Notes under the pieces: generated by a model | The model's database searches: none | Told to the model about the DNA's origin: nothing | Seen by the model: the letters and a program-made list of their open reading frames with translations, nothing else | Shown: piece by piece, positions 26,527 through 35,420 of the stretch | Layout: each line of letters begins with the position of its first letter | Numbering within the stretch: position 1 is the first letter of the stretch | Position numbers and translations under genes: made by a program | Assembly (NCBI RefSeq): GCF_000526775.1 | Contig: NZ_JAGS01000001.1 | Span: forward strand, 62,001-126,000 | Direction: 5' to 3' | Source of the DNA: Ruminococcus albus AD2013 | GTDB taxonomy: Bacteria > Bacillota > Clostridia > Oscillospirales > Ruminococcaceae | DNA length: 64,000 bases

Positions 26527-26555
26527 TTGACATATAGTGTTAAATGTGATATCCT
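26527..26555 (+). promoter_or_regulatory. SigA-type promoter of the pfl operon
   Basis: TTGACA (26527-26532), 17-base spacer, TATCCT (26550-26555). The leader is about 150 bases. Confidence 0.8.
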
Positions 26556-26708
26556 TAAATCAAACGATGATCTATATATTGTGTCAGTGTCCCGAGGGTA
26601 CGGGGCAGATCGTCCGAACAATTAACGCGGCATGAATGATATCTGGGCTTTCGTAAAAATAACGGGAGCTTTTTGGTGCTGTGCCGCATAGTTAGGGAGA
26701 GATGTACA

Positions 26709-28829
26709 ATGGAAAGAAATTGGTTCGATGAGGAGTGGAAAGGTTTCAATCCCGGCAGATGGTCCAGTACCTCTGTCAATCTTAGAGACTTTATCCAGAA
26801 AAATTTCACACCCTATGACGGTGACGAGAGCTTTCTCGCTGGTCCTACCGAGGCTACAACCAAGCTTTGGGAACAGGTGACCGAGCTTTCAAGACAGGAA
26901 AGAGAAGCAGGCGGCGTGCTGGATATGGATACCAAGATAGTATCTACCATCACAAGCCATGCAGCAGGCTATCTTAACAAGGATCTTGAAAAGATAGTAG
27001 GCTTCCAGACAGATAAGCCTTTCAAGCGTTCTCTTCAGCCCTTCGGCGGACTGAGAATGGCTCAGGCTGCCTGCAAGCAGTACGGCTATGAGGTCGATCC
27101 CGAGATAGTGAAGATATTCACCGAGTACAGAAAGACCCATAACCAGGGCGTTTTTGATGCTTATACTCCCGAGATGAAGCTGGCTAGACACGCAGCTATT
27201 CTGACAGGTCTGCCCGATGCTTACGGCAGAGGCCGTATCATCGGTGACTACAGACGTGTAGCACTCTACGGCGTTGATTACCTTATAATGGATAAGAAGG
27301 ATCAGCTGGATAATTCTCTGGTCAGAATGACTTCAAAGAATATCAGACTGCGTGAGGAACTGGCAGAGCAGATCAGAGCACTGGGCGAACTGAAGAAGCT
27401 GGGCGAGATATACGGCTGTGATATCTCCAGACCTGCAAAGAACGCTCAGGAAGCTATACAGTGGCTGTACTTCGGCTACCTTGCAGCTGTCAAGGAGCAG
27501 AACGGTGCAGCAATGTCACTGGGAAGAACTTCCACATTCATCGATATCTATATCCAGAGAGATATCGAAAACGGCGTTCTGACCGAGGAACAGGCTCAGG
27601 AACTGGTAGACCACTTCATCATGAAGCTGAGACTGGTCAAGTTCGCAAGAACTCCCGAGTACAACTCCCTGTTCTCAGGCGACCCCACATGGGTAACAGA
27701 GTCTATCGGCGGCGTTTCCATCGACGGCGTGCCCATGGTAACAAAGACTTCTTTCAGATACCTCAATACACTGAACAATCTGGGCCCCGCACCCGAGCCT
27801 AATATGACGGTTCTGTGGAGTGTTAAGCTGCCCGAAAACTTCAAGAAGTTCTGCGCAAGGATGTCAATAAGAACTTCTGCTATACAGTACGAGAACGACG
27901 ACCTGATGAGAGCTACTCACGGCGACGACTACGCTGTTGCCTGCTGCGTATCTTCAATGGTAGTGGGCAAGGAAATGCAGTTCTTTGGTGCAAGAGCAAA
28001 CCTTGCTAAGTGCCTGCTGTACGCTATAAACGGCGGCGTTGATGAGCGCCTTGGCGTTCAGGTAGGTCCTAAGTACCGTCCTGTTGACAGCGAATATCTG
28101 GACTTCGACGATGTTATGGAGAAGTACGACGATATGATGGAATGGCTGGCAGGTCTGTATGTAAATACCCTGAACGTTATCCACTTCATGCACGATAAGT
28201 ACAGCTATGAAAGACTCCAGATGGCTCTCCATGACAGAGATGTCAAGAGATACTTCGCAACTGGTATCGCAGGTCTTTCCGTAGTTGCTGACTCACTTTC
28301 CGCTATCAAGTACGCTAAGGTAAAGCCTGTCCGCAAGGATATCCAGATAAAGGATAAGGCAGGAAACGTTGTAGATGTAGCAAGAAATGTTGTTGTTGAT
28401 TACATCGTTGAGGGTGATTTCCCCAAGTACGGCAATAATGATGACAGAGTTGACAAGCTTGCTGTTGATATCGTTAAGAGATTCATGAACAAGATCAGAA
28501 AGCACCATACCTACCGTGACGGCGTGCCTACCATGTCCATACTGACTATCACATCAAATGTTGTATACGGCAAAAAGACTGGTTCCACCCCCGATGGCAG
28601 AAAGATAGGCGTGCCTCTGGCACCCGGCGCTAACCCCATGCACGGCAGAGACACTCACGGTGCTGCTTCTTCACTGGCATCTGTTGCTAAGCTGCCTTTC
28701 AGACACGCACAGGACGGTATCTCCAATACCTTCTCCATTATCCCCGGCGCACTGGGCAAGGACGATGAAATGTTCGTAGGCGATATCGATATCGCAAGCA
28801 TCGCGGAGGATCTTAATAATGGCAATTAA
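26709..28829 (+). CDS. pflB: Pyruvate formate-lyase, catalytic part lacking the glycyl-radical domain
   Basis: 706 residues. PFL splits pyruvate with CoA into acetyl-CoA and formate. The barrel is complete: RSLQPFGGLRMAQAACK near the start, the twin catalytic cysteines in YAVACCVSSM (C412, C413, matching C418/C419 of the E. coli enzyme), and GSTPDGRKIGVPLAPGANP and ISNTFSIIPGALGKDDE near the end. It then stops with about 20 divergent residues exactly where normal PFL (about 750-760 residues) continues into the RVSGYAVNF domain. That domain is a separate gene at 29113. Start ATG 26709 follows GGGAGAG. The 3' end overlaps the next gene by 11 bases. Confidence 0.95.
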   Translation: MERNWFDEEWKGFNPGRWSSTSVNLRDFIQKNFTPYDGDESFLAGPTEATTKLWEQVTELSRQEREAGGVLDMDTKIVSTITSHAAGYLNKDLEKIVGFQTDKPFKRSLQPFGGLRMAQAACKQYGYEVDPEIVKIFTEYRKTHNQGVFDAYTPEMKLARHAAILTGLPDAYGRGRIIGDYRRVALYGVDYLIMDKKDQLDNSLVRMTSKNIRLREELAEQIRALGELKKLGEIYGCDISRPAKNAQEAIQWLYFGYLAAVKEQNGAAMSLGRTSTFIDIYIQRDIENGVLTEEQAQELVDHFIMKLRLVKFARTPEYNSLFSGDPTWVTESIGGVSIDGVPMVTKTSFRYLNTLNNLGPAPEPNMTVLWSVKLPENFKKFCARMSIRTSAIQYENDDLMRATHGDDYAVACCVSSMVVGKEMQFFGARANLAKCLLYAINGGVDERLGVQVGPKYRPVDSEYLDFDDVMEKYDDMMEWLAGLYVNTLNVIHFMHDKYSYERLQMALHDRDVKRYFATGIAGLSVVADSLSAIKYAKVKPVRKDIQIKDKAGNVVDVARNVVVDYIVEGDFPKYGNNDDRVDKLAVDIVKRFMNKIRKHHTYRDGVPTMSILTITSNVVYGKKTGSTPDGRKIGVPLAPGANPMHGRDTHGAASSLASVAKLPFRHAQDGISNTFSIIPGALGKDDEMFVGDIDIASIAEDLNNGN

Positions 28830-29064
28830 AGCTTCAAACGATGAAGACGGCAAGGTAAACGAACTTGTCGAAATGATAGACAGGCTTATGGCAGGCGGCG
28901 AGGGTCATATAAATATTGACGCCGAAGCCCTGCTGAAAGCCAAGCGTGAGGGTCAGGACGAGCCCGAAATGACCGTTCAGACTTTCAGAAGCAACGACTG
29001 CGGCACGGGAGCGTGCTGTCAGCCCAACGAAAAAGCGCCCGATGAGGACGACGAGGAACTGTGA
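28819..29064 (+). CDS. Cys-containing small protein, paralogue of the glycyl-radical domain
   Basis: 81 residues, starting inside the 3' end of pflB with GGAGG 9 bases upstream, so translation is coupled. Residues 13-53 (VNELVEMIDRLMAGGEGHIN onward) line up with residues 11-55 of the glycyl-radical protein at 29113 (VDNLIGLLDGYAEKGGHHLN onward), including the EALL/ETLL helix and the following strand MTVQ/LTIR. Where that protein has RVSGYA, this one has TFRSND followed by CGTGACC (C61, C66, C67) and an acidic tail. It therefore cannot carry the glycyl radical. A role in docking, quenching or metal binding on PFL is conjecture. Confidence 0.75.
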   Translation: MAIKASNDEDGKVNELVEMIDRLMAGGEGHINIDAEALLKAKREGQDEPEMTVQTFRSNDCGTGACCQPNEKAPDEDDEEL

Positions 29065-29112
29065 TACGGCAGTTCCAAAGCTATCGTTTAGTATAAGAAA
29101 GGACGGATAGTT

Positions 29113-29364
29113 ATGGCAAATTTTGAACCTACCGACGCACAGGTTGATAACCTTATAGGTCTGCTTGACGGCTATGCCGAAAAGGGCGGACATCATCTGA
29201 ATGTCAACGTGCTTAACCGCGAGACACTTCTGGATGCACAGGCACACCCCGAGAAATACCCCCAGCTGACCATCAGGGTATCGGGATATGCAGTAAACTT
29301 CGTCAAGCTGACAAAGGAACAGCAGGACGACGTTATCTCCAGAACTTTCCACGAGAGTTTGTAA
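29113..29364 (+). CDS. Free-standing glycyl-radical domain of pyruvate formate-lyase (GrcA/YfiD-like)
   Basis: 83 residues. It carries the full C-terminal PFL signature: HHLNVNVLNRETLLDAQ, YPQLTIRVSGYAVNF with the radical Gly at residue 58, and ISRTFHESL at the end. In E. coli the same domain exists as the spare part YfiD/GrcA, which repairs oxygen-cleaved PFL; here the catalytic gene has no such domain at all, so this protein should be an essential subunit. It has its own AAAGGACGG ribosome site, 48 bases after the Cys protein, and a terminator after it. PflA at 30488 would install the radical. Confidence 0.92.
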   Translation: MANFEPTDAQVDNLIGLLDGYAEKGGHHLNVNVLNRETLLDAQAHPEKYPQLTIRVSGYAVNFVKLTKEQQDDVISRTFHESL

Positions 29365-29373
29365 ATTAATGAT

Positions 29374-29405
29374 AAAGCCCCCGTTCTTCGGGGGCTTTTG
29401 TTATA
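29374..29405 (+). terminator. Terminator of the pfl operon
   Basis: AAAGCCCCCG with CGGGGGCTTTT, loop TTCTT. Confidence 0.93.
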
Positions 29406-29496
29406 TATGGTGACAAATATCTCTGAATGATCAATACCCAACCAATACACCGCTGATGTTTTGTCACTTACCTGCGAAACTTTCTTACGCACCATA

Positions 29497-29525
29497 TTTA
29501 CTTTTCCCGAAAAATATGGTAAAAT
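29497..29525 (+). promoter_or_regulatory. SigA-type promoter before the membrane protein and pflA
   Basis: TTTACT (29497-29502), 17-base spacer, TAAAAT (29520-29525). Confidence 0.8.
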
Positions 29526-29587
29526 CAATATGGGCAGAGCCCACAGAGATAAAAACAGGAGACAAAACAAAAAAGGAGATAATCAGA

Positions 29588-30475
29588 ATGCAAATGAGCA
29601 GAGATCGATTTGAACAGCTGACAGGCGAAAGACTTCCGCGCGATCAGGAACTGGTCACCAGCGGTGATATGATGCCGCAGAATGGTCAGAACTACGGTCA
29701 GCAGAACTGGCACCCTGTACAGCCGAACAGTCAGCCGATGCAGATGGGTCAGCCTATGGGTCAGAACGTTCCGCAGGGTCAGCCTGTGCAGTTGGGTCAG
29801 AATACCCTTCTCCCCGAACACGTGCCCGATAAGCAGTTCAGCCTGAAAAGCTTTGTGCCGTTATTTGCGGGAATAATCGGTCTTCTCACCATAGGCAGAT
29901 TTTCAGGCTCCCTGGCTGCTATGTCCCTTGGCTTCGGCATAATGGGTACAGGCATACTCTGCCGACGTAAAATGGACGATTATAAACCCGAGCGCAAGCT
30001 GAAAGCCCTGATGACGGCTATCGGCGGCGGTGCGGTAGGTGCTGCTGGACTTGTCACGCTTTTCGTACCGTCACTGTCGCTTCATATGTCATCGCTGATA
30101 CTGACTCTGAGCGGAATTATCCTCATCGGCACGCCGCCTGTAACAAGGCACATGAAACTCCGCCGCTGTACTGAGAAAACAAGGGCAGTGTGCATAGGCA
30201 ACCGACAAAAGCGCGGAGACAAGCATCATAATATGATGTACGCACCAATATGGCAGTATATTGCAGGCGGAAGAGCCTATACTGCCTATGATGATGTTTA
30301 TACCAGTCCCCAGCAGTTCTATGAGGGTCAGGGTACAGATATCATGGTCAACCCCAATGACCCAAGGGATATCTACCGCGGCAGCGACCCCTCGGCATGG
30401 GCGCTGATGGTTTTCGGCGCACTGATGCTGGGCGGCGGCGTGATATGCCTGTTAAGGCTTTTTGGTATATTTTAA
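29588..30475 (+). CDS. Membrane protein with DUF3592-like domain
   Basis: 295 residues from the ATG after AAAGGAGATAATCAG. The first 75 residues are Gln/Met/Pro/Asn-rich and look disordered (repeated Met-Gln-Pro units). Hydrophobic segments follow at about 92-130 and 145-185 and one near the C-terminus. Between the second and third lies APIWQYIAGGRAYTAYDDVY followed by GTDIMVNPNDPRDIYRG, the pattern of DUF3592-type extracytoplasmic domains. Function unknown. It shares a promoter with pflA, 12 bases downstream, so it may be linked to anaerobic metabolism only by transcription. Confidence 0.75.
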   Translation: MQMSRDRFEQLTGERLPRDQELVTSGDMMPQNGQNYGQQNWHPVQPNSQPMQMGQPMGQNVPQGQPVQLGQNTLLPEHVPDKQFSLKSFVPLFAGIIGLLTIGRFSGSLAAMSLGFGIMGTGILCRRKMDDYKPERKLKALMTAIGGGAVGAAGLVTLFVPSLSLHMSSLILTLSGIILIGTPPVTRHMKLRRCTEKTRAVCIGNRQKRGDKHHNMMYAPIWQYIAGGRAYTAYDDVYTSPQQFYEGQGTDIMVNPNDPRDIYRGSDPSAWALMVFGALMLGGGVICLLRLFGIF

Positions 30476-30487
30476 GGAGATGTTTTA

Positions 30488-31237
30488 ATGACGGGACGTA
30501 TCCATTCGGTAGAAAGTTTCAGCGCAGTTGACGGTCCTGGAACAAGGTTTGTGGTGTTCTTTCAGGGCTGTCCCATGAGGTGCCTTTACTGCCATAATCC
30601 CGATACATGGCGGTCTGACGGCGGCAGGGAAGTCACAGCAGAGGATATCCTCACCGAGTATGAAGCGGTCAAGGAATTCATGCATAACGGCGGGATAACC
30701 TGCACAGGCGGCGAACCCTGTCTTCAGATCGGTTTTCTGACAGAACTCTTTGAAAAGGCAAAGTCCAAGGGCATAAACACCTGTCTTGATACCAGCGGTA
30801 TTACTTTCAAACCAAATGATACCACCGCATTCGACAGGCTTATCAAGTCCACCGACCTTGTGATGCTGGATATAAAGCACATCGACCCTTTGATGCATAA
30901 AAAGATAACAGGTCACGATAATAAAGGTATACTCGCTTTCGCGGAGTATCTCAGCGATAACGGTATACCCGTTTGGATAAGGCACGTTGTTGTCCCCGAC
31001 CTTACCGATGACGAAGAAAGCCTGTATAGGCTGGGACACTTTCTTGCCCGCATAAAGACCCTTAAAGCCCTGGATGTCCTGCCCTACCACACCCTTGGCA
31101 GACATAAGTACGAAGAACTTGGAATGGAATATCCGTTGGGTGATACTCCGCAGATGACGAAAGAGGGTGCACTCCGCGCCAGAGATATCATCATGAGGGG
31201 TCTGAAAGACGAACTCAGAGAAAACTTCAAAAAATAG
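30488..31237 (+). CDS. pflA: Pyruvate formate-lyase activating enzyme
   Basis: 249 residues, radical SAM protein. FQGCPMRCLYCHNPDTW holds the CX3CX2C iron-sulfur motif (C28, C32, C35); GGITCTGGEPCLQ is the SAM-binding GGE-type motif and VMLDIKHIDP a further family motif. It abstracts hydrogen from the PFL glycine to make the radical. Because the glycine here sits in a separate 83-residue protein, PflA must act on that protein, free or in complex. AAGGAG precedes the ATG. Confidence 0.96.
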   Translation: MTGRIHSVESFSAVDGPGTRFVVFFQGCPMRCLYCHNPDTWRSDGGREVTAEDILTEYEAVKEFMHNGGITCTGGEPCLQIGFLTELFEKAKSKGINTCLDTSGITFKPNDTTAFDRLIKSTDLVMLDIKHIDPLMHKKITGHDNKGILAFAEYLSDNGIPVWIRHVVVPDLTDDEESLYRLGHFLARIKTLKALDVLPYHTLGRHKYEELGMEYPLGDTPQMTKEGALRARDIIMRGLKDELRENFKK

Positions 31238-31302
31238 TGGCGGCATACGCTCGCTGAAAAGCCACACCCCTTGTCAATGATTATGGTTCAAAAATCTCGG
31301 TC

Positions 31303-31331
31303 TTTACTTTTGCTCTGTTCTGTGGTATAAT
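31303..31331 (+). promoter_or_regulatory. SigA-type promoter of the CapA-like gene
   Basis: TTTACT (31303-31308), 17-base spacer, TATAAT (31326-31331). Confidence 0.85.
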
Positions 31332-31367
31332 ACTCTTATTGAATCAATTCCGAAACGGAGGATTATA

Positions 31368-32630
31368 ATGCGTTTGAAAGCAAACAAACTCACAGCACTC
31401 CTGTGCGCCGTTATGATGATGGCATCAGCAGGCTGCGCAAGTCTGGGTGTAAGAGATACAGAGGGCCTTGATAATGGTAAAGAGCCCCCTGTTGGTATAA
31501 AAGACAATGGATTGAATTTCAAGAAAAAGACAGAGGACGAGATAACCACCGATGAGGAGCAGGCTGAAAAGCTTCCTATCCCCGAAGATCAGCCCTCCAA
31601 TGTGGTATCCCTGCTCTGCGCAGGCGATAATCTTGTTCATGATAATATCTATAACGAGGCTTGGCATAAGGGCAATGACGATCATTATGATTTCACCTAC
31701 GCTTACCAGAATGTGGAGCGTTACCTTGAAGGCACTGACCTTGCGATACTAAATCAGGAAACTCTCGTGACCGATGATTACGGCCCCCAGAGCTACCCCC
31801 TCTTTGCCACACCTACGGCAAACGGCGACCATATGGTGGATATCGGCTTCAATGTCATATCCATGAGCAATAACCATGTGCTGGATATGGGCGGAAACGG
31901 TCTGATAAGCAGTCTCGACTACTGGGACAGCAAGGGCGTTGTACACTACGGCGCTTACCGCGATGAAGCCGACAGCGAAAATATCCGCACCAAGGAAGTA
32001 AACGGTATAACTTTTGCATTCCTGGGATATATGGAGCATACAAACGGTTTCTACATCGAAGAGGGTGAACCCGGCAGGGTGGTATACCTATCCGATGAGG
32101 ATATAGTTGAACGTCAGGTTAGGGCGGCAAACGAACTCGCAGATGTGGTGGTGGTAAGCTGTCATTTTGGTAACGAGATAGAGAATGAACTGAATGTCGT
32201 TCAGGAAACTATGGCGCCCAAGCTGGTAGAATGGGGCGCAGACCTTATTATCGGTACACAGGCGCACACCATAAGCACCTGCAATTATATCGATAAGCCC
32301 GACGGCGGAAAGGCTTTCTGCTACTACGGTCTGGGTAATTTCATTTCCACCATGTACGACCTCCGCGCACCTGTGGGTATCATAGGCAAGCTGAATGTTG
32401 TGAAAGACCCCGAAACAGGTACTATCAGCTTTGAAAATGTCAAGGCGATACCCATAATATCCCATTTTGAAGCCGACAGCTACGACGGCGATTGGTACAA
32501 CTGCGCCGAGTATCCATATAAGGATTATACCGATGAAATGTTTGAGAGAAACTATATCGAAGGCTTCAACAGACAGTGCGTTGAGGACTGCCTCAGCTAT
32601 ATCCCCGATGAGTTTCTCAGCATAGAATAA
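31368..32630 (+). CDS. CapA family lipoprotein (metallophosphoesterase fold)
   Basis: 420 residues. Signal peptide with lipobox ASAGC at about residue 23, then a charged linker, then a PGA_cap domain: LLCAGDNLVHD, a first-metal region; DLAILNQET; VISMSNNHVLDMG with the Asn-His motif; VVVSCHFGNE and IIGTQAHTIS with further metal-type His. The family is tied to poly-gamma-glutamate capsule in Bacillus, but most relatives in anaerobes have no known role, and no capB/capC is here. It acts outside the membrane. GGAGG precedes the ATG; R2 copy 2 follows. Confidence 0.88.
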   Translation: MRLKANKLTALLCAVMMMASAGCASLGVRDTEGLDNGKEPPVGIKDNGLNFKKKTEDEITTDEEQAEKLPIPEDQPSNVVSLLCAGDNLVHDNIYNEAWHKGNDDHYDFTYAYQNVERYLEGTDLAILNQETLVTDDYGPQSYPLFATPTANGDHMVDIGFNVISMSNNHVLDMGGNGLISSLDYWDSKGVVHYGAYRDEADSENIRTKEVNGITFAFLGYMEHTNGFYIEEGEPGRVVYLSDEDIVERQVRAANELADVVVVSCHFGNEIENELNVVQETMAPKLVEWGADLIIGTQAHTISTCNYIDKPDGGKAFCYYGLGNFISTMYDLRAPVGIIGKLNVVKDPETGTISFENVKAIPIISHFEADSYDGDWYNCAEYPYKDYTDEMFERNYIEGFNRQCVEDCLSYIPDEFLSIE

Positions 32631-32642
32631 GTATTGAATAAG

Positions 32643-32765
32643 ATGGCTATCCCGCTGACACACCAAATTAACCGGTGTTGTATCAGAAATTGAAATACTT
32701 GGCGTTTATCCTCTCCCTGCCTGCGGCGGGGGGAGGATAACTTCGTGTTGATGTACTAAAAGAGT
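32643..32765 (-). repeat. R2 repeat, copy 2
   Basis: Inverted relative to copy 1. The end GGCTATCCCGCTGACACACC (32646) matches both ends of copy 1. The central hairpin TTATCCTCTCCCTGCC / GGGGGGAGGATAA with GCCTGCGGCGG matches the middle, and GAAATACTTGGC corresponds to GGTATTTCAAG of copy 1 inverted. The far terminal repeat is not clear. It lies between the CapA gene and its terminator. Confidence 0.78.
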
Positions 32766-32786
32766 GACCCTATTGAATAATTATTG

Positions 32787-32818
32787 CGCCCATGTTTTTG
32801 CATGGGCGTTGTTTTTTT
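32787..32818 (+). terminator. Terminator downstream of CapA gene and R2
   Basis: CGCCCATG and CATGGGCG with loop TTTTTG, then TTGTTTTTTT. Confidence 0.9.
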
Positions 32819-32921
32819 GCGGTTTCAGGAAATGATATGAACATCAAATCAATTCACTGAAAATTCAGTGCAAAAACCGCAATAATGGGTTAATAATATT
32901 ACACAATGCAGTAAATTGTTA

Positions 32922-32950
32922 TTGCATTACTTTGCAGAATGTATTAAAAT
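32922..32950 (+). promoter_or_regulatory. SigA-type promoter of the GH31 gene
   Basis: TTGCAT (32922-32927), 17-base spacer, TAAAAT (32945-32950). Confidence 0.7.
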
Positions 32951-33030
32951 ATATCTAAAGCACTTCGGCGAACACTTTCGCTGACGGTTTCATTTTTTGA
33001 TATCAGGGCAAAATTAGGAGGTAACAGCCA

Positions 33031-35376
33031 ATGAAATTTGCTGACGGTTTCTGGCTCAATCAGAGGGGCTACGAAGTTAACTACATGGTGCAGGCTTATG
33101 ATGTGGTGGAAGTCGAGAACGGCTTCATGGTAGTGGCTACACCCTTTTCGGGCAGAGAGAGATACAAGCTGCTGGGCAGTGCAAATCTTGAGATAACATA
33201 TACATCTGAATTTGAAAATGTTATAAGGGTGAATATGACTCACCACAAGGGGTACAAGGATAACGGACCCCATTTCGTGCTTAACAAGGGCAGCTACAAG
33301 CCCGCAGTTACTATAACCGAGCACGAAGCAGTGCTGGTATCGGGTGATACCAGAGTTGTAGTATCGAGAGATAACTGGGAAGTTTCATATTATTACAAAG
33401 ATAAGAAACTTACAAGCGGCGGCTGGAGAAGCACAGGCGTTATCAAGGAGAGCGCATTCAAGCAGCAGGCGAGAATGGTAGTGCAGGCTGATGACACTTT
33501 CTGGAGCTATCCCGCTGACCCTCACAAGACTTATATCAGAGAACAGCTGGATACCTCTGTGGGTGAGTACTTCTACGGCTTCGGCGAAAAGTTCACAACT
33601 TTCACAAAAAATGGTCAGAATGTTGAGATATGGAATGCCGACGGCGGTACCTGCTCCGACCAGAGCTACAAGAGCGTGCCTTTCTACGTATCCTCCCGCG
33701 GATACGGCATATTCGTAAACTCCACCGATAAGGTCAGCTTTGAAGTCTGCTCCGATACCGTATCAAAGGTCAGTTTCACACTGCCGGGCGAGAATATGGA
33801 GTATTTCGTATTCGGCGGCGAGAACCTCACAGAGGTCATGAAAGGCTACACCGACCTTACAGGCAAACCGTCACTTCCCCCTGCATTCTCCTTCGGTCTG
33901 TGGCTGACTTCCTCCTTCACCACCAGCTATGACGAAGCTACCATCACAGGCTTCATCGACGGCATGGCTGAAAGGGATATACCTTTGCAGGTCTTCCACT
34001 TTGACTGCTTCTGGATGAAAGGACTGGAATGGTGCAACTTTGAATGGGATACCGAACAGTTCCCCGACCCCGAGGGCCTGCTGAAAAGGCTTCACGAGAC
34101 CAAGGGCTTGAAGACCTGCGTATGGATTAATCCCTATGTGGGTCAGCGTTCCCGCCTGTTCGACGAGGGCATGGAACACGGCTATTTCATAAAGAATATC
34201 GATGGCTCGGTGTTCCAGTGCGATGAATGGCAGCCCGGTATGGCGATAGTTGACTTCACCAACCCCGATGCCTGCAATTGGTACGCAGGATACCTCCGAA
34301 AGCTGTGCGAAATGGGTGTTGACACTTTCAAGACCGATTTCGGCGAAAGGATACCCACCCGCGATGTGGTCTACCATAACGGCGCAGACCCAATCAAGAT
34401 GCATAACTTCTACACATACCTTTATAATGAGTGCGTATTTGGTGTGCTGAAAGAGTACTACGGCGAAAACAAGGCGTGCCTGTTCGCAAGGTCTGCAACA
34501 GCAGGCGGACAGAAATTCCCCGTACACTGGGGCGGCGACTGCTCGGGCAATTACAATTCAATGGCAGAAGTCGTAAGAGGCTGTCTCAGCCTTTGTATCT
34601 CGGGATTCGGCTACACCTCCCATGATATGGCAGGTTTTGAAGCTACTGCTACCCCCGATATCTACAAGAGATGGGCGGCATTCGGTCTGTTCTCCACCCA
34701 TTCAAGACTTCACGGCAACCAGTCCTACCGCGTGCCGTGGCTGTTTGATGAGGAAAGCTGCGATGTTCTGCGCTTCTTCACCAAGAAAAAAGGCGAGCTG
34801 ATGCCATACATATGGTCACAGGCAATAAAGACCCACGAGGTCGGCGTTACCATGATGAGGGCTATGGTCATAGATTTTGCCGATGACCCCGCTTGTCTCA
34901 CCCTTGACAGACAGTATATGCTTGGTGATAATATCCTTGTTGCCCCCATACTCAACGAAGATGGCATAGCCCAGTATTACGTGCCCGAGGGCAGATGGAC
35001 AGATATCATCACAGGCAAGGTATTCGAGGGCGGCAGATGGTACACCCATAAGTGCAGCTATTTCGAGATTCCTGCCCTTGCAAGACCAAACTCTATCATT
35101 GCCTACGGTAACTTCAAGAGGGATATAGAGTACGATTATCTGGACGGTACCAATTTCACCATTTACGAACCCGAAGACGGAAAGACTATCCTTTGCCCGA
35201 TATACGACACCGAAGCTAACAAGGTGTTCGAACTTAAAGCCACCAGAAACGGCAATAAGATCGAGTGCGAGTACACCGATACAAAGGCAGGCTTCAGGAT
35301 AAGCGTTGCTAATACCGATAAATGCGTTGAAGTCAACCCCGCCTCAGGAAACGGCAAGGTCATCATCGAACTTTAA
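33031..35376 (+). CDS. yicI: GH31 alpha-xylosidase (YicI type)
   Basis: 781 residues. It removes alpha-xylose from xyloglucan-type oligosaccharides; alpha-glucosidase activity is the alternative. Nucleophile Asp in FKTDFGERIPT (D436) and acid/base Asp in HWGGDCSGNYNSM (D503) match YicI rather than the classical WxDMNE alpha-glucosidases. Other family blocks are EYFYGFGEKFTTFTKNG, PSLPPAFSFGLWLTSSF and SHDMAGFE. No signal peptide, so it acts on imported oligosaccharides. AGGAGG precedes the ATG; bidirectional terminator after the stop. It stands alone without a sugar transporter. Confidence 0.94.
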   Translation: MKFADGFWLNQRGYEVNYMVQAYDVVEVENGFMVVATPFSGRERYKLLGSANLEITYTSEFENVIRVNMTHHKGYKDNGPHFVLNKGSYKPAVTITEHEAVLVSGDTRVVVSRDNWEVSYYYKDKKLTSGGWRSTGVIKESAFKQQARMVVQADDTFWSYPADPHKTYIREQLDTSVGEYFYGFGEKFTTFTKNGQNVEIWNADGGTCSDQSYKSVPFYVSSRGYGIFVNSTDKVSFEVCSDTVSKVSFTLPGENMEYFVFGGENLTEVMKGYTDLTGKPSLPPAFSFGLWLTSSFTTSYDEATITGFIDGMAERDIPLQVFHFDCFWMKGLEWCNFEWDTEQFPDPEGLLKRLHETKGLKTCVWINPYVGQRSRLFDEGMEHGYFIKNIDGSVFQCDEWQPGMAIVDFTNPDACNWYAGYLRKLCEMGVDTFKTDFGERIPTRDVVYHNGADPIKMHNFYTYLYNECVFGVLKEYYGENKACLFARSATAGGQKFPVHWGGDCSGNYNSMAEVVRGCLSLCISGFGYTSHDMAGFEATATPDIYKRWAAFGLFSTHSRLHGNQSYRVPWLFDEESCDVLRFFTKKKGELMPYIWSQAIKTHEVGVTMMRAMVIDFADDPACLTLDRQYMLGDNILVAPILNEDGIAQYYVPEGRWTDIITGKVFEGGRWYTHKCSYFEIPALARPNSIIAYGNFKRDIEYDYLDGTNFTIYEPEDGKTILCPIYDTEANKVFELKATRNGNKIECEYTDTKAGFRISVANTDKCVEVNPASGNGKVIIEL

Positions 35377-35385
35377 TGACACAAA

Positions 35386-35418
35386 AAAGCTCGGAGAGCG
35401 TTATGCTTTCCGAGCTTT
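35386..35418. terminator. Bidirectional terminator between GH31 and mscS
   Basis: AAAGCTCGGAGAGC and GCTTTCCGAGCTTT with loop GTTAT; A and T runs on either side serve both convergent genes. Confidence 0.85.
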
Positions 35419-35420
35419 GC

